Assembly (NCBI GenBank): GCA_039030395.1 | Contig: JBCCEF010000004.1 | Location: 186,001 to 250,000 of the forward strand | Direction of reading: 5' to 3' | DNA from: Acidobacteriota bacterium | Lineage (GTDB): Bacteria; Acidobacteriota; Thermoanaerobaculia; Multivoradales; JBCCEF01 | Length of the DNA: 64,000 nt | Shown here: piece after piece, positions 1 to 8,660 of the stretch | Position numbering within the stretch: position 1 is the first letter of the stretch | Layout: each line of letters opens with the position of its first letter | Notes under the pieces: generated by a model | The model's input: the letters and a program-made list of their open reading frames with translations, nothing else | Told to the model about the DNA's origin: nothing | Databases searched by the model: none | Made by a program: the position numbers and the translations under genes

Positions 1-2
1 GT

Positions 3-2492
3 CGGGCGAGATTGGAATTCGGCAGCGTCGAGGGCTTCCAGGAAGCGTGCCGCGAGGCGGTTTGGCTTCACCTCCTGGACGAGCTTTGGCGCAACCTGCG
101 GCACGGCGTCCGGGTGCTGTTTCGCAATCCTGTGCTGACCTCGACGGTGATCCTCACGCTGGGACTTGGAATCGGTGTCAACGTCAGTATCTTCAGCCTC
201 CTCGACGCGGCCCTCCTGCGCCCGCTGCCGTACTCCGCTGCCGAGCGTCTGGTTGTGGTCGAGACCCATTTCGGTCAGGACGGCGTTTCGGCGTCGGGCA
301 ATCTGTACCAGAACGGCCGGACGTGGGAGGCGCTCGCCGGCAGCGTCCAGCAACTCGACCTGGCGGTGTTTTCGGATGGGTCTTCCGGCGTCAACGCAGT
401 GGTCGACGGCCGGGCCGAGTACCTGCAGCAGCAGCGCGTCGGCGCGGGATTCTTCCGGGTGTTGGGTGTCGACCCGTTGATCGGCCGGGAATTCACGGCC
501 CGGGAGGATGTGCCGGGCGGTCCGCGGCTGGCGATTCTCAGTCACCGTCTCTGGCAGCATCTCTATCTCGGTCGCTCCGAGGTCCTCGGGCGCACGCTGC
601 AGTTGCGCGGTGAACCCTACGAGATCGTCGGGGTGATGCCGGCCGACTTCCGCACCGGAGTCGATGCCGATCTCTGGACACCCCTGCGGCCGTCACTACG
701 GGGAGAAGGCGAAGGGGCGAATTACATGATTCTCGGGCGCCTGCGCGGTGCGGCGACCCTCGACTCGGCCAGTGACGAAGTGCGGGCGATCGGAGCGCCC
801 GCCCTGGAGGCTCTGCGGATTCCAGCGGGCCGGCAGGCTTGGCTCGGTCTGGAGTCCCTGCAGCGCGGCCTGGGTCGGGAGGCCGGGTCGCACCTGTTGC
901 TCAGTTGGTTGGCGGCGTGGTTGCTGCTCGGGGTGTGCTCTTTCAATGTCACCGGTCTGGTGCTCGCCCTGGCGGCACGCCGTTCGGCCGAGATGGCGAC
1001 GCGCCGCGCTCTGGGGGGAGGCCGTGGTGCGATCGTTCGACAGATGCTCACCGAGAGTCTGGTGCTCTGTGCTCTCGGTGGTGGATTGGGGATCCTCCTG
1101 GCGGCCTTCGGGGTGCGCCTTGCGGGAGCGTTTCTGGCCTCTCTCCTGGAATTGTGGCAGCCGATCGCCCTCGACGCCCGTGCCCTCGCCGTTGCCCTTT
1201 TATTGACCCTTTTCGCGCTGTTGGTGACCGGGCTCTATCCGGCCTGGGTGAGCGCTCGTCGCCACGCCCGTCACGATGCGATCCGGGTGGCGCGGCGCAG
1301 CTTGTCGTCGCGGCGGGTGCTGGTGACGGCTCAACTCGCTTTGGTGGTGGCTTTGCTGGTGGGGGCTGGCCAACTCGTCAGGACCATTCTCCACCTTCAG
1401 GACCTGACTCCGGGATTCAACGCCGAGGGCCTGGTGGCGGCGACGGTCTCGCTGCAGGATGTTCGCTACCGGCAGCCGGACGCAGCGAATCGCCTGCTTC
1501 AGTCCGTCGCCGCTCGGCTGAACGACGATCCCGCCATCGCAGTCGCTTCGGCGGGCCTCAACCTGCCCTATGAACGTCCTCTCAACCTGTCCTTCGTGTG
1601 GGGTGCGGAAGAGGAGGGCAAGATCACCAATCTGAGCTATGTCACCCCGGGCTACTTCGAAGCCCTGCAGGTGCCGCTTCTCGACGGGCGATATCTCGAC
1701 ACCAGGGACGACGCACCGGGAGCCGCGACGGCGGTGGTCAATGCCGCCTTTGTGCACACCTATCTCGGCGACCGGGAGCCGTTGGGAACAAGCCTTCGGA
1801 TCGCCGGTGCCGAGCGGAGCATCGTCGGCGTGGTGAGCGACACTCGGCAAACCCCGGGCTGGGGTGAGAACGAGCCGCTGGGGCATCGAGCGGCGGTCTT
1901 CATCAGCCTGTCGCAGACCTCGGCTCCCTTCCTCGAACTGGTCCATGGCTGGTTCGAGCCGAGCTGGGTGGTGCGCCCGCGAGGTGGCGGCGTCAACGTC
2001 GAGGAGCGCCTTCGAGCGGCCGTTTCGGCGATCGATCCGCAGCTCCCGATTGCCGCGGTGCGCAGCATGGACGCCGTGCGCGATCAAGTCCTCGCACGCC
2101 AGCGCCTGCAGGCGTCTTTGCTGGCGGCTGCCGCCGGTGGGGCCTTGATCATCGCGGCCGTCGGCCTCGGCGGCTTGGTCGCCGCCTCCGTGGCGGAACG
2201 CCGTCGCGAATTCGGTATCCGCCTGGCGCTCGGAGCGTCGCCCTGGTCGGCCCTCGGCGAGGCGGTGCTTCCGGGGCTGCGCCTAGCGGTGTTCGGTCTC
2301 GTCTGGGGACTGCCCTTGGCCGTCGCTTTGGCCTACGGCTTGCGGGCATTCGTCCATGGTGTCGGTCCTTGGGATGCGGTCACTTATGGTTGGGTGGCGA
2401 CCCTCCTGGCCATCGCGGCAGGGTTCGCCAGTCTGCTGCCGGCTCTTCGCGTGCTGCGTTTCGATCCTGCACGGTTGCTGCGCTCGGACTAA
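3..2492 (+). CDS. ADOP-type duplicated ABC transporter permease (MacB/FtsX family), 5' end outside window
   Basis: Inner-membrane permease of the MacB/FtsX type, expected to work with an ATPase in efflux or lipoprotein-type transport. The frame is open to the left edge, and the first residues (FGSVEGFQEACREA) match the end of the helical N-terminal domain of ADOP permeases. The TTG at 12 is therefore not the true start, and perhaps 50-70 residues are missing. A membrane segment follows (TLGLGIGVNVSIFSLLDAAL), then a periplasmic MacB core domain, a three-helix block near residues 300-420, a second periplasmic domain, and a last three-helix block near residues 700-820. This duplicated layout is typical of Acidobacteriota. 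The substrate cannot be told from sequence. The TAA stop is the first part of repeat copy D. Confidence 0.9.
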   Translation, partial: RARLEFGSVEGFQEACREAVWLHLLDELWRNLRHGVRVLFRNPVLTSTVILTLGLGIGVNVSIFSLLDAALLRPLPYSAAERLVVVETHFGQDGVSASGNLYQNGRTWEALAGSVQQLDLAVFSDGSSGVNAVVDGRAEYLQQQRVGAGFFRVLGVDPLIGREFTAREDVPGGPRLAILSHRLWQHLYLGRSEVLGRTLQLRGEPYEIVGVMPADFRTGVDADLWTPLRPSLRGEGEGANYMILGRLRGAATLDSASDEVRAIGAPALEALRIPAGRQAWLGLESLQRGLGREAGSHLLLSWLAAWLLLGVCSFNVTGLVLALAARRSAEMATRRALGGGRGAIVRQMLTESLVLCALGGGLGILLAAFGVRLAGAFLASLLELWQPIALDARALAVALLLTLFALLVTGLYPAWVSARRHARHDAIRVARRSLSSRRVLVTAQLALVVALLVGAGQLVRTILHLQDLTPGFNAEGLVAATVSLQDVRYRQPDAANRLLQSVAARLNDDPAIAVASAGLNLPYERPLNLSFVWGAEEEGKITNLSYVTPGYFEALQVPLLDGRYLDTRDDAPGAATAVVNAAFVHTYLGDREPLGTSLRIAGAERSIVGVVSDTRQTPGWGENEPLGHRAAVFISLSQTSAPFLELVHGWFEPSWVVRPRGGGVNVEERLRAAVSAIDPQLPIAAVRSMDAVRDQVLARQRLQASLLAAAAGGALIIAAVGLGGLVAASVAERRREFGIRLALGASPWSALGEAVLPGLRLAVFGLVWGLPLAVALAYGLRAFVHGVGPWDAVTYGWVATLLAIAAGFASLLPALRVLRFDPARLLRSD

Positions 2493-2599
2493 CAGGGTGC
2501 TGGAAAGCGCTTCGGCACCCTGCTCCGAGACCCCTAGAAAAGACCGCCGGCGGTGCAACTCACCGGAAAAGCCGAAGGCCTTGTTCAGCCATCTGCTAG
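2489..2599 (+). repeat. Short degenerate copy (D) of the CTAR-bounded palindromic element
   Basis: The element begins with CTAA, whose TAA is the stop codon of the permease gene. A perfect 8-bp stem follows (CAGGGTGC 2493-2500 with GCACCCTG 2515-2522). The copy ends in TTCAGCCATCTGCTAG, which resembles the right end of copy B at 25933. It lacks most of the internal core seen in the other copies. The hairpin may also act as a terminator-like structure for the permease gene, although there is no U-run. Confidence 0.5.
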
Positions 2600-2614
2600 C
2601 GGGCATCGGGCCCT

Positions 2615-2643
2615 TTGACATAATTAAATTCGAAGGGTTCATT
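2615..2643 (+). promoter_or_regulatory. Possible sigma-70 promoter of the M28 peptidase gene
   Basis: A perfect -35 hexamer TTGACA (2615-2620) lies 17 bp before a weak -10 candidate TTCATT (2638-2643). The stretch is AT-rich in an otherwise GC-rich region and ends 26 bp before the ATG at 2670. The weak -10 keeps confidence low. Confidence 0.35.
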
Positions 2644-2669
2644 TTCGACAGCTTCTGTTGGAGACCACC

Positions 2670-3974
2670 ATGCTCCGGATCCGAATACTCATCGCTCTCT
2701 CCGTCGTGATTCTGATTTTCCTACCGATGTCGTTGCTGGGCGCCGATGCCGAGTCCAACCTCTGGGTCACCGTCGGTGAGGACGCGTTCAACACCTTGCG
2801 CAGTTCGCGCGCCATCGGCGGTCCGGCGGATCTGGCGCGCCTCGATGCCCGCGACGGCGTGGTGATCACCCGCATGGCCGAGAGCGACCTGCCCCGTTTT
2901 GCCGAAACCATCCATCGCGAGCACAAGCGTTGCGGTGGATTCATGGTTCACGCCAGCCGCGAAGCCGCCCTCGAGGCCTTAAGGGTCCACGCCCAGCCCT
3001 CGCTGCGGCAGCCGCTCGGCGCGCCGCCCTCCTACGTGATCGATCAGCCGGTGTGGGTGCGGCGGCTGGAAGATTCCCTCGACGAGGCCAAGATCCTGGC
3101 GAACATCCGAATCTTGTCCGAAGACTTCGTCAATCGCTTTTACAGCGACGCCGCCGGCGAGAATGCCGCGGTGTGGATTCGCGATCTGTGGCGGGGCTAT
3201 GCCGAATGGCGGCCGGAAGTGACCGTCGAGCTGGTCGAGCACACCGACTGGCGGCAGCCTTCGGTGATGTTGACCATCCCCGGTACCACCCGCTCCGAGG
3301 AGATCGTCGTGCTCGGCGGGCACCTCGACTCGGTGGTTTGGGCCGGCAACCAGAACCCCGGTTTCTCGGCCCCTGGAGCGGACGACAACGCCTCCGGCAT
3401 CGCGACTCTGAGCGAGGTCATCCGGGTGGCCATGGAGGAGGGCTTCGCCCCCCAGCGGACGGTCAAGTTCATCGGCTACGCGGCCGAAGAGGTCGGCCTG
3501 CGCGGTTCCCAGGAGATCGCCGGCGACCACGCTGCCGCGGGTGCCCAGGTCGTGGCGGTGCTGCAGCTCGACATGACCGCCTACCACGGTTCGCCGCAGG
3601 ACATCGCTCTTCTATCGGACTTCACCGACTCCACCCTGACGGCCTTCGTCGGCGACCTCATCGACACCTACCTGACGGACCTGACGCGCACCTCCACCGC
3701 CTGCGGCTACGGCTGCTCGGACCACGCCGCCTGGACCGCCGAGGGCTACCCGGCGGCGATGCCGGCGGAATCGCGTCTTCCGGATCTGAATCCCAACCTG
3801 CACCGCACCACCGATACCCTGGCATCCCTCGGGGACTCCGCCGCTCACGCCTTTAAGTTCGCCCGCCTGGCGTCGGCCTTTACCGTGGAACTGGGGCGCG
3901 ATGCCGAGTCCGCCATTTTCGAGGATGGCTTCGAAAGCGGCAATACCGTCGCTTGGTCCACCGCCGTACCCTGA
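2670..3974 (+). CDS. Secreted M28 family aminopeptidase
   Basis: Zinc aminopeptidase of the M28 (bacterial leucyl aminopeptidase) family, exported and probably acting on peptides outside the cytoplasm. ATG 2670 is chosen over the upstream TTG at 2658 because it begins a clean signal peptide (about 27 residues, ending LLGADA) and has GGAG upstream. Metal-site motifs are visible: GGHLDS, PGADDNASG, AAEEVGLRGS, an LQLDM segment and SDHAAW near the end of the domain. The protein ends with EDGFESGNTVAWS, a short tail that follows the catalytic domain and is not part of M28. It stands alone, after repeat copy D. Confidence 0.9.
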   Translation: MLRIRILIALSVVILIFLPMSLLGADAESNLWVTVGEDAFNTLRSSRAIGGPADLARLDARDGVVITRMAESDLPRFAETIHREHKRCGGFMVHASREAALEALRVHAQPSLRQPLGAPPSYVIDQPVWVRRLEDSLDEAKILANIRILSEDFVNRFYSDAAGENAAVWIRDLWRGYAEWRPEVTVELVEHTDWRQPSVMLTIPGTTRSEEIVVLGGHLDSVVWAGNQNPGFSAPGADDNASGIATLSEVIRVAMEEGFAPQRTVKFIGYAAEEVGLRGSQEIAGDHAAAGAQVVAVLQLDMTAYHGSPQDIALLSDFTDSTLTAFVGDLIDTYLTDLTRTSTACGYGCSDHAAWTAEGYPAAMPAESRLPDLNPNLHRTTDTLASLGDSAAHAFKFARLASAFTVELGRDAESAIFEDGFESGNTVAWSTAVP

Positions 3975-4040
3975 ACCCGTACCGCAGGCGAGAAGTCTCG
4001 ATCGCAAGCGTCCTTGCTGCACCCCCTGAGGGAGAATTCG

Positions 4041-4469
4041 ATGAAGAAGCTATTCGCCGTTCGCGCCCACTCCGTCAAAGGGGACTTCGGTCTTTTCCTG
4101 CTGCGCATCGTCGCCGGTCTGGCCTTCATGTTCCACGGCTGGCCCAAGATCCGGAACCCCTTCGGCTGGATGGGGCCGGATGCCGACATGCCCGGTTTCC
4201 TCCAGGCCCTCGCCGCCGTCGCCGAGTTCGGCGGTGGTCTGGCCTGGATCCTCGGCCTGCTGATGCCGCTGGCCTCCTTCGGCATCGCCTGCACCATGGC
4301 GGTGGCGACCCACCTCCACGCCATCAGACTGGGCGACCCGTTCGTCAATCCCAGCGGCGGCTCCTATGAACTCGCTGCCGTCTACCTGGCGATGGCGATC
4401 ATGTTCCTGCTGATGGGGCCGGGCCGATACTCGGCGGATCGGAAGCTGTTCGGGGGTGGGCGGCGGTAG
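4041..4469 (+). CDS. DoxX family membrane protein
   Basis: Small (142 aa) inner-membrane protein of the DoxX/DoxD family, with four predicted helices. The N-terminal part carries the typical LLRIVAGLAFMFHGWPKI motif, and EFGGGLAWILGLL starts the second helix. Start ATG 4041 follows GAGGGAG at a good distance; the longer frame from 4014 has no support. DoxX proteins are membrane redox or integrity factors of mostly unknown biochemistry, and the neighbours here give no further hint. Confidence 0.85.
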   Translation: MKKLFAVRAHSVKGDFGLFLLRIVAGLAFMFHGWPKIRNPFGWMGPDADMPGFLQALAAVAEFGGGLAWILGLLMPLASFGIACTMAVATHLHAIRLGDPFVNPSGGSYELAAVYLAMAIMFLLMGPGRYSADRKLFGGGRR

Positions 4470-4500
4470 CGCTAGAAAGAGGGAGGCCTAGCGACAGGGA

Positions 4501-5622
4501 TTAGCCCATCCAGCTCTCATGAGGGGGAAGGACTCCGGGCTGCGGGGCGGTGGTGAGAGCTGCCAGAGCAGCCGCAAGGGATTGGCCATGCCCAACTCTC
4601 GAAACCTGGATCAGTTCGTTGAGGCCTGAGCTGCTCGAGAAGGAAATCTCCTCGTAGTGGCAGATCGGAATTTGGGGATTGTCGGTGAATCTCCGATCTG
4701 GCCCACCGCTTTTGTTCACATACCTCCAGGTTTGACCTACTACTTCTGCGTCTCTAGGAACCCTCCCGTCTTCGATGAACCGGCAAGAATGGACGTCAAG
4801 TGCGAGGTCGGAGTAGTGAATCGCTCCGATCGCCGCCCCCTGGTATACGAGGATCCGATCCGGCAGGAAGAAGAGAGTTTGGAGTCCGACCCCTAGAGCC
4901 ATTACGTCGATGTTGAGTTCTACCCACTTCGGTTGAGCCTTTCTGAGAAACGTGTGGTTGCGCCTAATGAGACTGTCGGCTCCGGCGTGGTATTTCTTGT
5001 CTCGAACTCGACCTTGTGCCTGAATGTGCCAGATGGCGTTGCAGCTAGAGAGAGCTTCGGCCGAGTCAAGAAAGTTCGAGTATCTGGTCGCCATGTCGTC
5101 CTGGAAGTCGTAGAAGAGAACGACACTCTTCTTGCTGATATCGCGAACGCGCGCGGCGGTGATCGAGGCAACCAGCGCGAGCGCCACAAGAAGTTTTGCC
5201 CAGGTTGGTAGTGGCGAAAGCAGCGTGATCGGAAAAACCACCAATGCGGCCAATCCGGCTAGGACGGTCAGCGATGTTTGCTTTCTTCGCATTTGAATTT
5301 CGTTCAACAGCTCGCCTGAAGAAGAATCAACCATCGTGGTCACATCACTTGATTCGATCTCGACGAGAGGATCATGGGTTCCTTCTGGTAGAACCTCTGC
5401 CGCCGATCGACCACCGGTAGAGACGTGCCTTCTTGGTTCAGCACTCGGCGAACTGGCGGTGTTCTGGTAGTACGTAACGTGTCTACCGACGGAAACATAG
5501 GTTCCGCGAGGTCCGGCTCCAACCCGGAGGCCCTTGAGTCCTGTGGAAACCCCAATCCCTGATCCGGAGAGGTTGAATCTGAACGGTCCTACCTTGACAC
5601 TCTTTCGGATTCGCAGGCCCAT
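4501..5622 (-). CDS. DUF4236 domain protein with two membrane helices
   Basis: The first 50 residues are a clear DUF4236 domain (GLRIRKSVKVGPFRFNLS, GIGVSTGLKGLRVGAGPRG, then YVSVG). Near residues 135-170 there are two hydrophobic segments (SLTVLAGLAALVVFPITLL; LLVALALVASITAARV). The C-terminal half resembles a soluble alpha/beta domain and is not recognised. The gene is visibly lower in GC than its neighbours, as is the stretch up to about 5,770, which suggests recent acquisition. The function of DUF4236 is unknown. Confidence 0.75.
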   Translation of the reverse strand: MGLRIRKSVKVGPFRFNLSGSGIGVSTGLKGLRVGAGPRGTYVSVGRHVTYYQNTASSPSAEPRRHVSTGGRSAAEVLPEGTHDPLVEIESSDVTTMVDSSSGELLNEIQMRRKQTSLTVLAGLAALVVFPITLLSPLPTWAKLLVALALVASITAARVRDISKKSVVLFYDFQDDMATRYSNFLDSAEALSSCNAIWHIQAQGRVRDKKYHAGADSLIRRNHTFLRKAQPKWVELNIDVMALGVGLQTLFFLPDRILVYQGAAIGAIHYSDLALDVHSCRFIEDGRVPRDAEVVGQTWRYVNKSGGPDRRFTDNPQIPICHYEEISFSSSSGLNELIQVSRVGHGQSLAAALAALTTAPQPGVLPPHESWMG

Positions 5623-5772
5623 TTGGTGGGTCTCCTTGCTGATGGTCTGGTGCTGGCCTCGCTCAGGCGCTTTCTTGTTTGCAGGTCATTTGTAATCCCC
5701 TCTCTGAAGCGGTCTTAGTCAGTGATTGGGGTCATCTGAGCAGTATCGGTGAAGTTTGTGGCTCATCTGGTC

Positions 5773-5921
5773 CTCGGACCGTTTTGCTCGGGCATAGCGG
5801 GATTTCGGGGCGGAACCCGGTCCGAGTGAGGCATTCGCCTCGCCCCCGTCGTTACGTCCTGTACGCGAAGAGGTCTCCATCGTTGGAGACCCCATCACTA
5901 ACCGCAGTACAGGAGTCACGT
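5773..5921 (+). promoter_or_regulatory. Structured 5' leader that can sequester the ribosome binding site
   Basis: Three stem-loops stand in a row before the ATG at 5923. The first is CTCGGACCG (5773-5781) with CGGTCCGAG (5818-5826). The second is GAGGC-ATTC-GCCTC (5828-5841). The third is an outer stem ACGTCCTGTAC (5854-5864) pairing with GTACAGG (5907-5913) plus ACGT (5918-5921), enclosing a perfect inner hairpin GGTCTCCA/TGGAGACC (5872-5891). The AGGAG ribosome binding site (5911-5915) lies in the 3' arm of the outer stem, so folding would mask it. The pairing is read directly from the sequence; a regulatory role is inferred. Confidence 0.55.
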
Positions 5922-5922
5922 C

Positions 5923-6738
5923 ATGAAAACCAGCGTCAATATCTCTCTTTTTTTCGCTCTGTTGAGCCTCTCCCTGGTTGCGCTGCCGGCCGTCGGTCAG
6001 CTCACCACCCACCCTGACGGTTCGCCGGGCCAGCTCAAGGTGCCCGCCGGCTATGACCTGTTTGTCACGCCACCGGACGGGAGCTCGTACTTCTATCTGG
6101 GATCGGAGGGTGAGGGTATTCCGGAGGGCTACTTCGGTTGCTTGGAGACGCCCAACGGTTGCTTGTTGTCGGACGCCATCCAGTCGCCGGTTCGGGTGCT
6201 CTTCGTCGGCCTGGCGACGGGCGATCTCGGGTTGGAGCCGGGTACTCTCGACAACGATCCGTGCAAGTGGGTATCCGATTCCGACAAGTTCGGTGTCCAC
6301 TGTGCGGACGGTGTCGGCCATTTCTCCTCGACCACGCCGTCTTTTCCGTCCGAGCCGGAGGATACGGACACCATCGTGGCGCGGCTCGCCGACGTTTCCT
6401 TCGAAGAGATTGGCGACAGCCGCACGGTGCCGATCGAGTTCGTTTCGCTCTCGCTGCAGAGTCTCAAGCCGATCACGGTGACCTACGGCGACGGTCGGTA
6501 TACGGAACGCTTCCAGGTGATCGCTCGCGGCCCTGGCGTCGGCGGTGAGACCGGTTCCATGGTGATGACCCGCACCGGCGCCACCAACGGCACCTACTAC
6601 TCTCGCTTGCCGGTTTTCGTGGACATCGAGTTCCAGAACACCCGACGGAACGGCCCGGCACCGAAGGAAGGGATCGCGCTCGATCTCGTGATGGTCGGGG
6701 CGGAGGTGCCCTGGGAGGTGGTGGACGACGCTCGGTGA
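5923..6738 (+). CDS. Secreted protein of unknown function
   Basis: I do not recognise a family. The 271-aa product has a classical signal peptide (residues 1-26, ending LPAVGQ), so it is exported. The mature part has four cysteines within about 55 residues (near FGCLETPNGCLL, NDPCKWV and VHCADG), which could form two disulfides, followed by a beta-rich region. Start ATG 5923 has AGGAG seven bases upstream. That ribosome binding site is part of a folded leader, so translation is probably regulated. The gene stands alone and converges with the metallophosphatase gene. Confidence 0.65.
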   Translation: MKTSVNISLFFALLSLSLVALPAVGQLTTHPDGSPGQLKVPAGYDLFVTPPDGSSYFYLGSEGEGIPEGYFGCLETPNGCLLSDAIQSPVRVLFVGLATGDLGLEPGTLDNDPCKWVSDSDKFGVHCADGVGHFSSTTPSFPSEPEDTDTIVARLADVSFEEIGDSRTVPIEFVSLSLQSLKPITVTYGDGRYTERFQVIARGPGVGGETGSMVMTRTGATNGTYYSRLPVFVDIEFQNTRRNGPAPKEGIALDLVMVGAEVPWEVVDDAR

Positions 6739-6790
6739 GCGAACTCCGCATTCCGCCTTCCGTTATTGGAACTTCTCGGAGTCGGGGCCG

Positions 6791-8449
6791 CTACGGCGTG
6801 ATCGCCAGGCAAGGCCCCGGCTTTTCGGTGTTGCAGATGCGCCCCTCAATCTCCGGTGCGATGCCCTCGCTGCCGGCTTTGGCGAGGGCGTAGAGCACGT
6901 AGTCGTGAAGGTCTACGCCGGTGGAGGCGACGCTTCTCGGCAGCAGCATCACGTAGCCGTCCTGGTCGCCGATCTGGTCATTGACCAGGTAGTCGACGGT
7001 GACGGCGTAGAGAGTCTCGTCGTCCTCGATCGGGCGGGCGGGACCGTCCGGCGGCAGGAGGGTCAGGTGTGAGGCCTTCTCGTTTTCCGGCTCGTGGACG
7101 TAGGCGAAGCCGCTGATCTGTAGCCACCAGCCGTTGCCGGTCCAGCTCTCGACACCGCGCGATGCCACCTCCTTCAACGTTTTGCCGTCGATTCTGAGCA
7201 GCCGCATCTCCGCCGGGTAAGCGAACAGTTCTTCGATGTGGCGGCGCAGGATCGGGCGGTTGGCCGGTAGGTCTTGGTTGAGCCGCAGGCTGCCGGAGTT
7301 GACGAAGGCGACCAAGGGAAAACCCTCCGGTGCCGCTGGCCGGAAGTGGTCGATCATGCGGTCGGCGATCCAGTTGCCGAGGTTGGTCTCGAAGCGGCGG
7401 ATGGAGAGTTCTTCCGCCGTCAGAACAACGCGGGTGTTTCCCACCACCTGGTCCAGGCAGCCGGGTTCCATGCCGAGACGGTCTTGGCAGTAGGCCTCGT
7501 CCACCCGGCGATTCCAGTCGGCGACGGCGGTTTCGACGTCCGGGTCTGGCTCCGGTTGTTCTGGGCCCAGGGCGAGGAAGCGGCTCTCGACGCGAGGGGG
7601 TCCGTCGCTTTGCGGAAAGACTTTGGCGTGAACTGCCGTGCGGGCGTCGGCGTCGGCTTTCAGGATCCACCGATCGCCGACCTTGATCGCCATGCGATGG
7701 TGGTCGTGGCCGCCGATGATCAGGTCCGGCCCGTTGTCTCCCAGATCCCAGTAGAGCTGGCGATCTTCGTCCGCCGCCAGGTGGGTGAGGGCGATCACCA
7801 CCTCGGCGCCGGCCGCACGCAGCTTGGTGGATGCTGAGAGGGCGGTGTCGTTGCGGTCGTAGAAGTCGAGGATGTAGGACGGTTGAGCGGACTCGTCGGT
7901 CAGGCTAAAGAGGCCGACCCGCATGCCGCCGATGTCGATGAGGGCAGTGCCGATGCGGTTTTCCGACGCGAGAAGGGGGACTCCCTGGTGCTCATCGATC
8001 CACAGGTTGGTGCCCAGCCAGCGAAACTGCGACTCGGCGATGCGCCGGTCGAGGGTGGCAGCGTCCTTCAGATCGAACTCGTGGTTTCCGAAGGTGACGA
8101 AGAAGCGCTCGTCGAAGGCCTGTGGATCGCCGTCCAGGCGGTTCATGGCGTCGACCATCTGCTCGCCTTGGAACACCCGGCTGGCGAGGGAGGGAGCGAG
8201 GAAGTCTCCGGCATGGAGGAACAGGAGGTTGGGATTCTCCGCTTCGAGTTGGGCGCGTAGCGTGCGCAGGCGGGCCATTCCGCCGCGCTGCCGGTCGTCG
8301 ACTCCTTCGATGCGGTAGACGTCGTTGATCGCCAGGATCTCGAAGAACGGCTCGGCGGCGGTTTCCGCGGGATCCGGAGCGGTGGAGGCGCAGCCGTGAA
8401 GCGCGAGGATGACGAGGAGGGCTAGAGCGAGGTGGGTGTGTCGACGCAT
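6791..8449 (-). CDS. Lipoprotein metallophosphatase / 5'-nucleotidase family
   Basis: Exported phosphoesterase of the UshA/5'-nucleotidase family (552 aa). The start at 8449 is preferred to 8482 because it gives a short lipoprotein signal with lipobox LHGC at residue 20. The N-terminal calcineurin-like domain shows the metal motifs INDVY, HAGDFL, GNHEFDL, LTHLAADED and GGHDHH. The C-terminal 5'-nucleotidase domain begins around residue 335, with TNLGNWIADRM and the substrate-site region NSGSLR. Family members hydrolyse nucleotides or related phosphates in the periplasm; the actual substrate is not shown by the sequence. Confidence 0.88.
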   Translation of the reverse strand: MRRHTHLALALLVILALHGCASTAPDPAETAAEPFFEILAINDVYRIEGVDDRQRGGMARLRTLRAQLEAENPNLLFLHAGDFLAPSLASRVFQGEQMVDAMNRLDGDPQAFDERFFVTFGNHEFDLKDAATLDRRIAESQFRWLGTNLWIDEHQGVPLLASENRIGTALIDIGGMRVGLFSLTDESAQPSYILDFYDRNDTALSASTKLRAAGAEVVIALTHLAADEDRQLYWDLGDNGPDLIIGGHDHHRMAIKVGDRWILKADADARTAVHAKVFPQSDGPPRVESRFLALGPEQPEPDPDVETAVADWNRRVDEAYCQDRLGMEPGCLDQVVGNTRVVLTAEELSIRRFETNLGNWIADRMIDHFRPAAPEGFPLVAFVNSGSLRLNQDLPANRPILRRHIEELFAYPAEMRLLRIDGKTLKEVASRGVESWTGNGWWLQISGFAYVHEPENEKASHLTLLPPDGPARPIEDDETLYAVTVDYLVNDQIGDQDGYVMLLPRSVASTGVDLHDYVLYALAKAGSEGIAPEIEGRICNTEKPGPCLAITP

Positions 8450-8660
8450 GATTCTCGATTCTCGGGAGTGATGGGTTCTCATGGCCGCCAGATCATCTCA
8501 GAACCGTCTCCGGTGAGCCGTGGAGTGTCCTCTCTACAGGGCGTTGACGGACTTGGAGACGGAGTTTTCCGCGGTTTTTCGGGCTGGCATCGGTGTTGCT
8601 GTGATGGTGGGTTGAGAATGGAGTTTGAACCGGAATCACTCGACGAAAAGGGGCATTGAC

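Noticed and set aside
4470-4495. Hairpin CGCTAG...CTAGCG after the doxX gene as another copy of the CTAG element
   Set aside because: Only six bases pair and the core text is missing, so it is probably chance.
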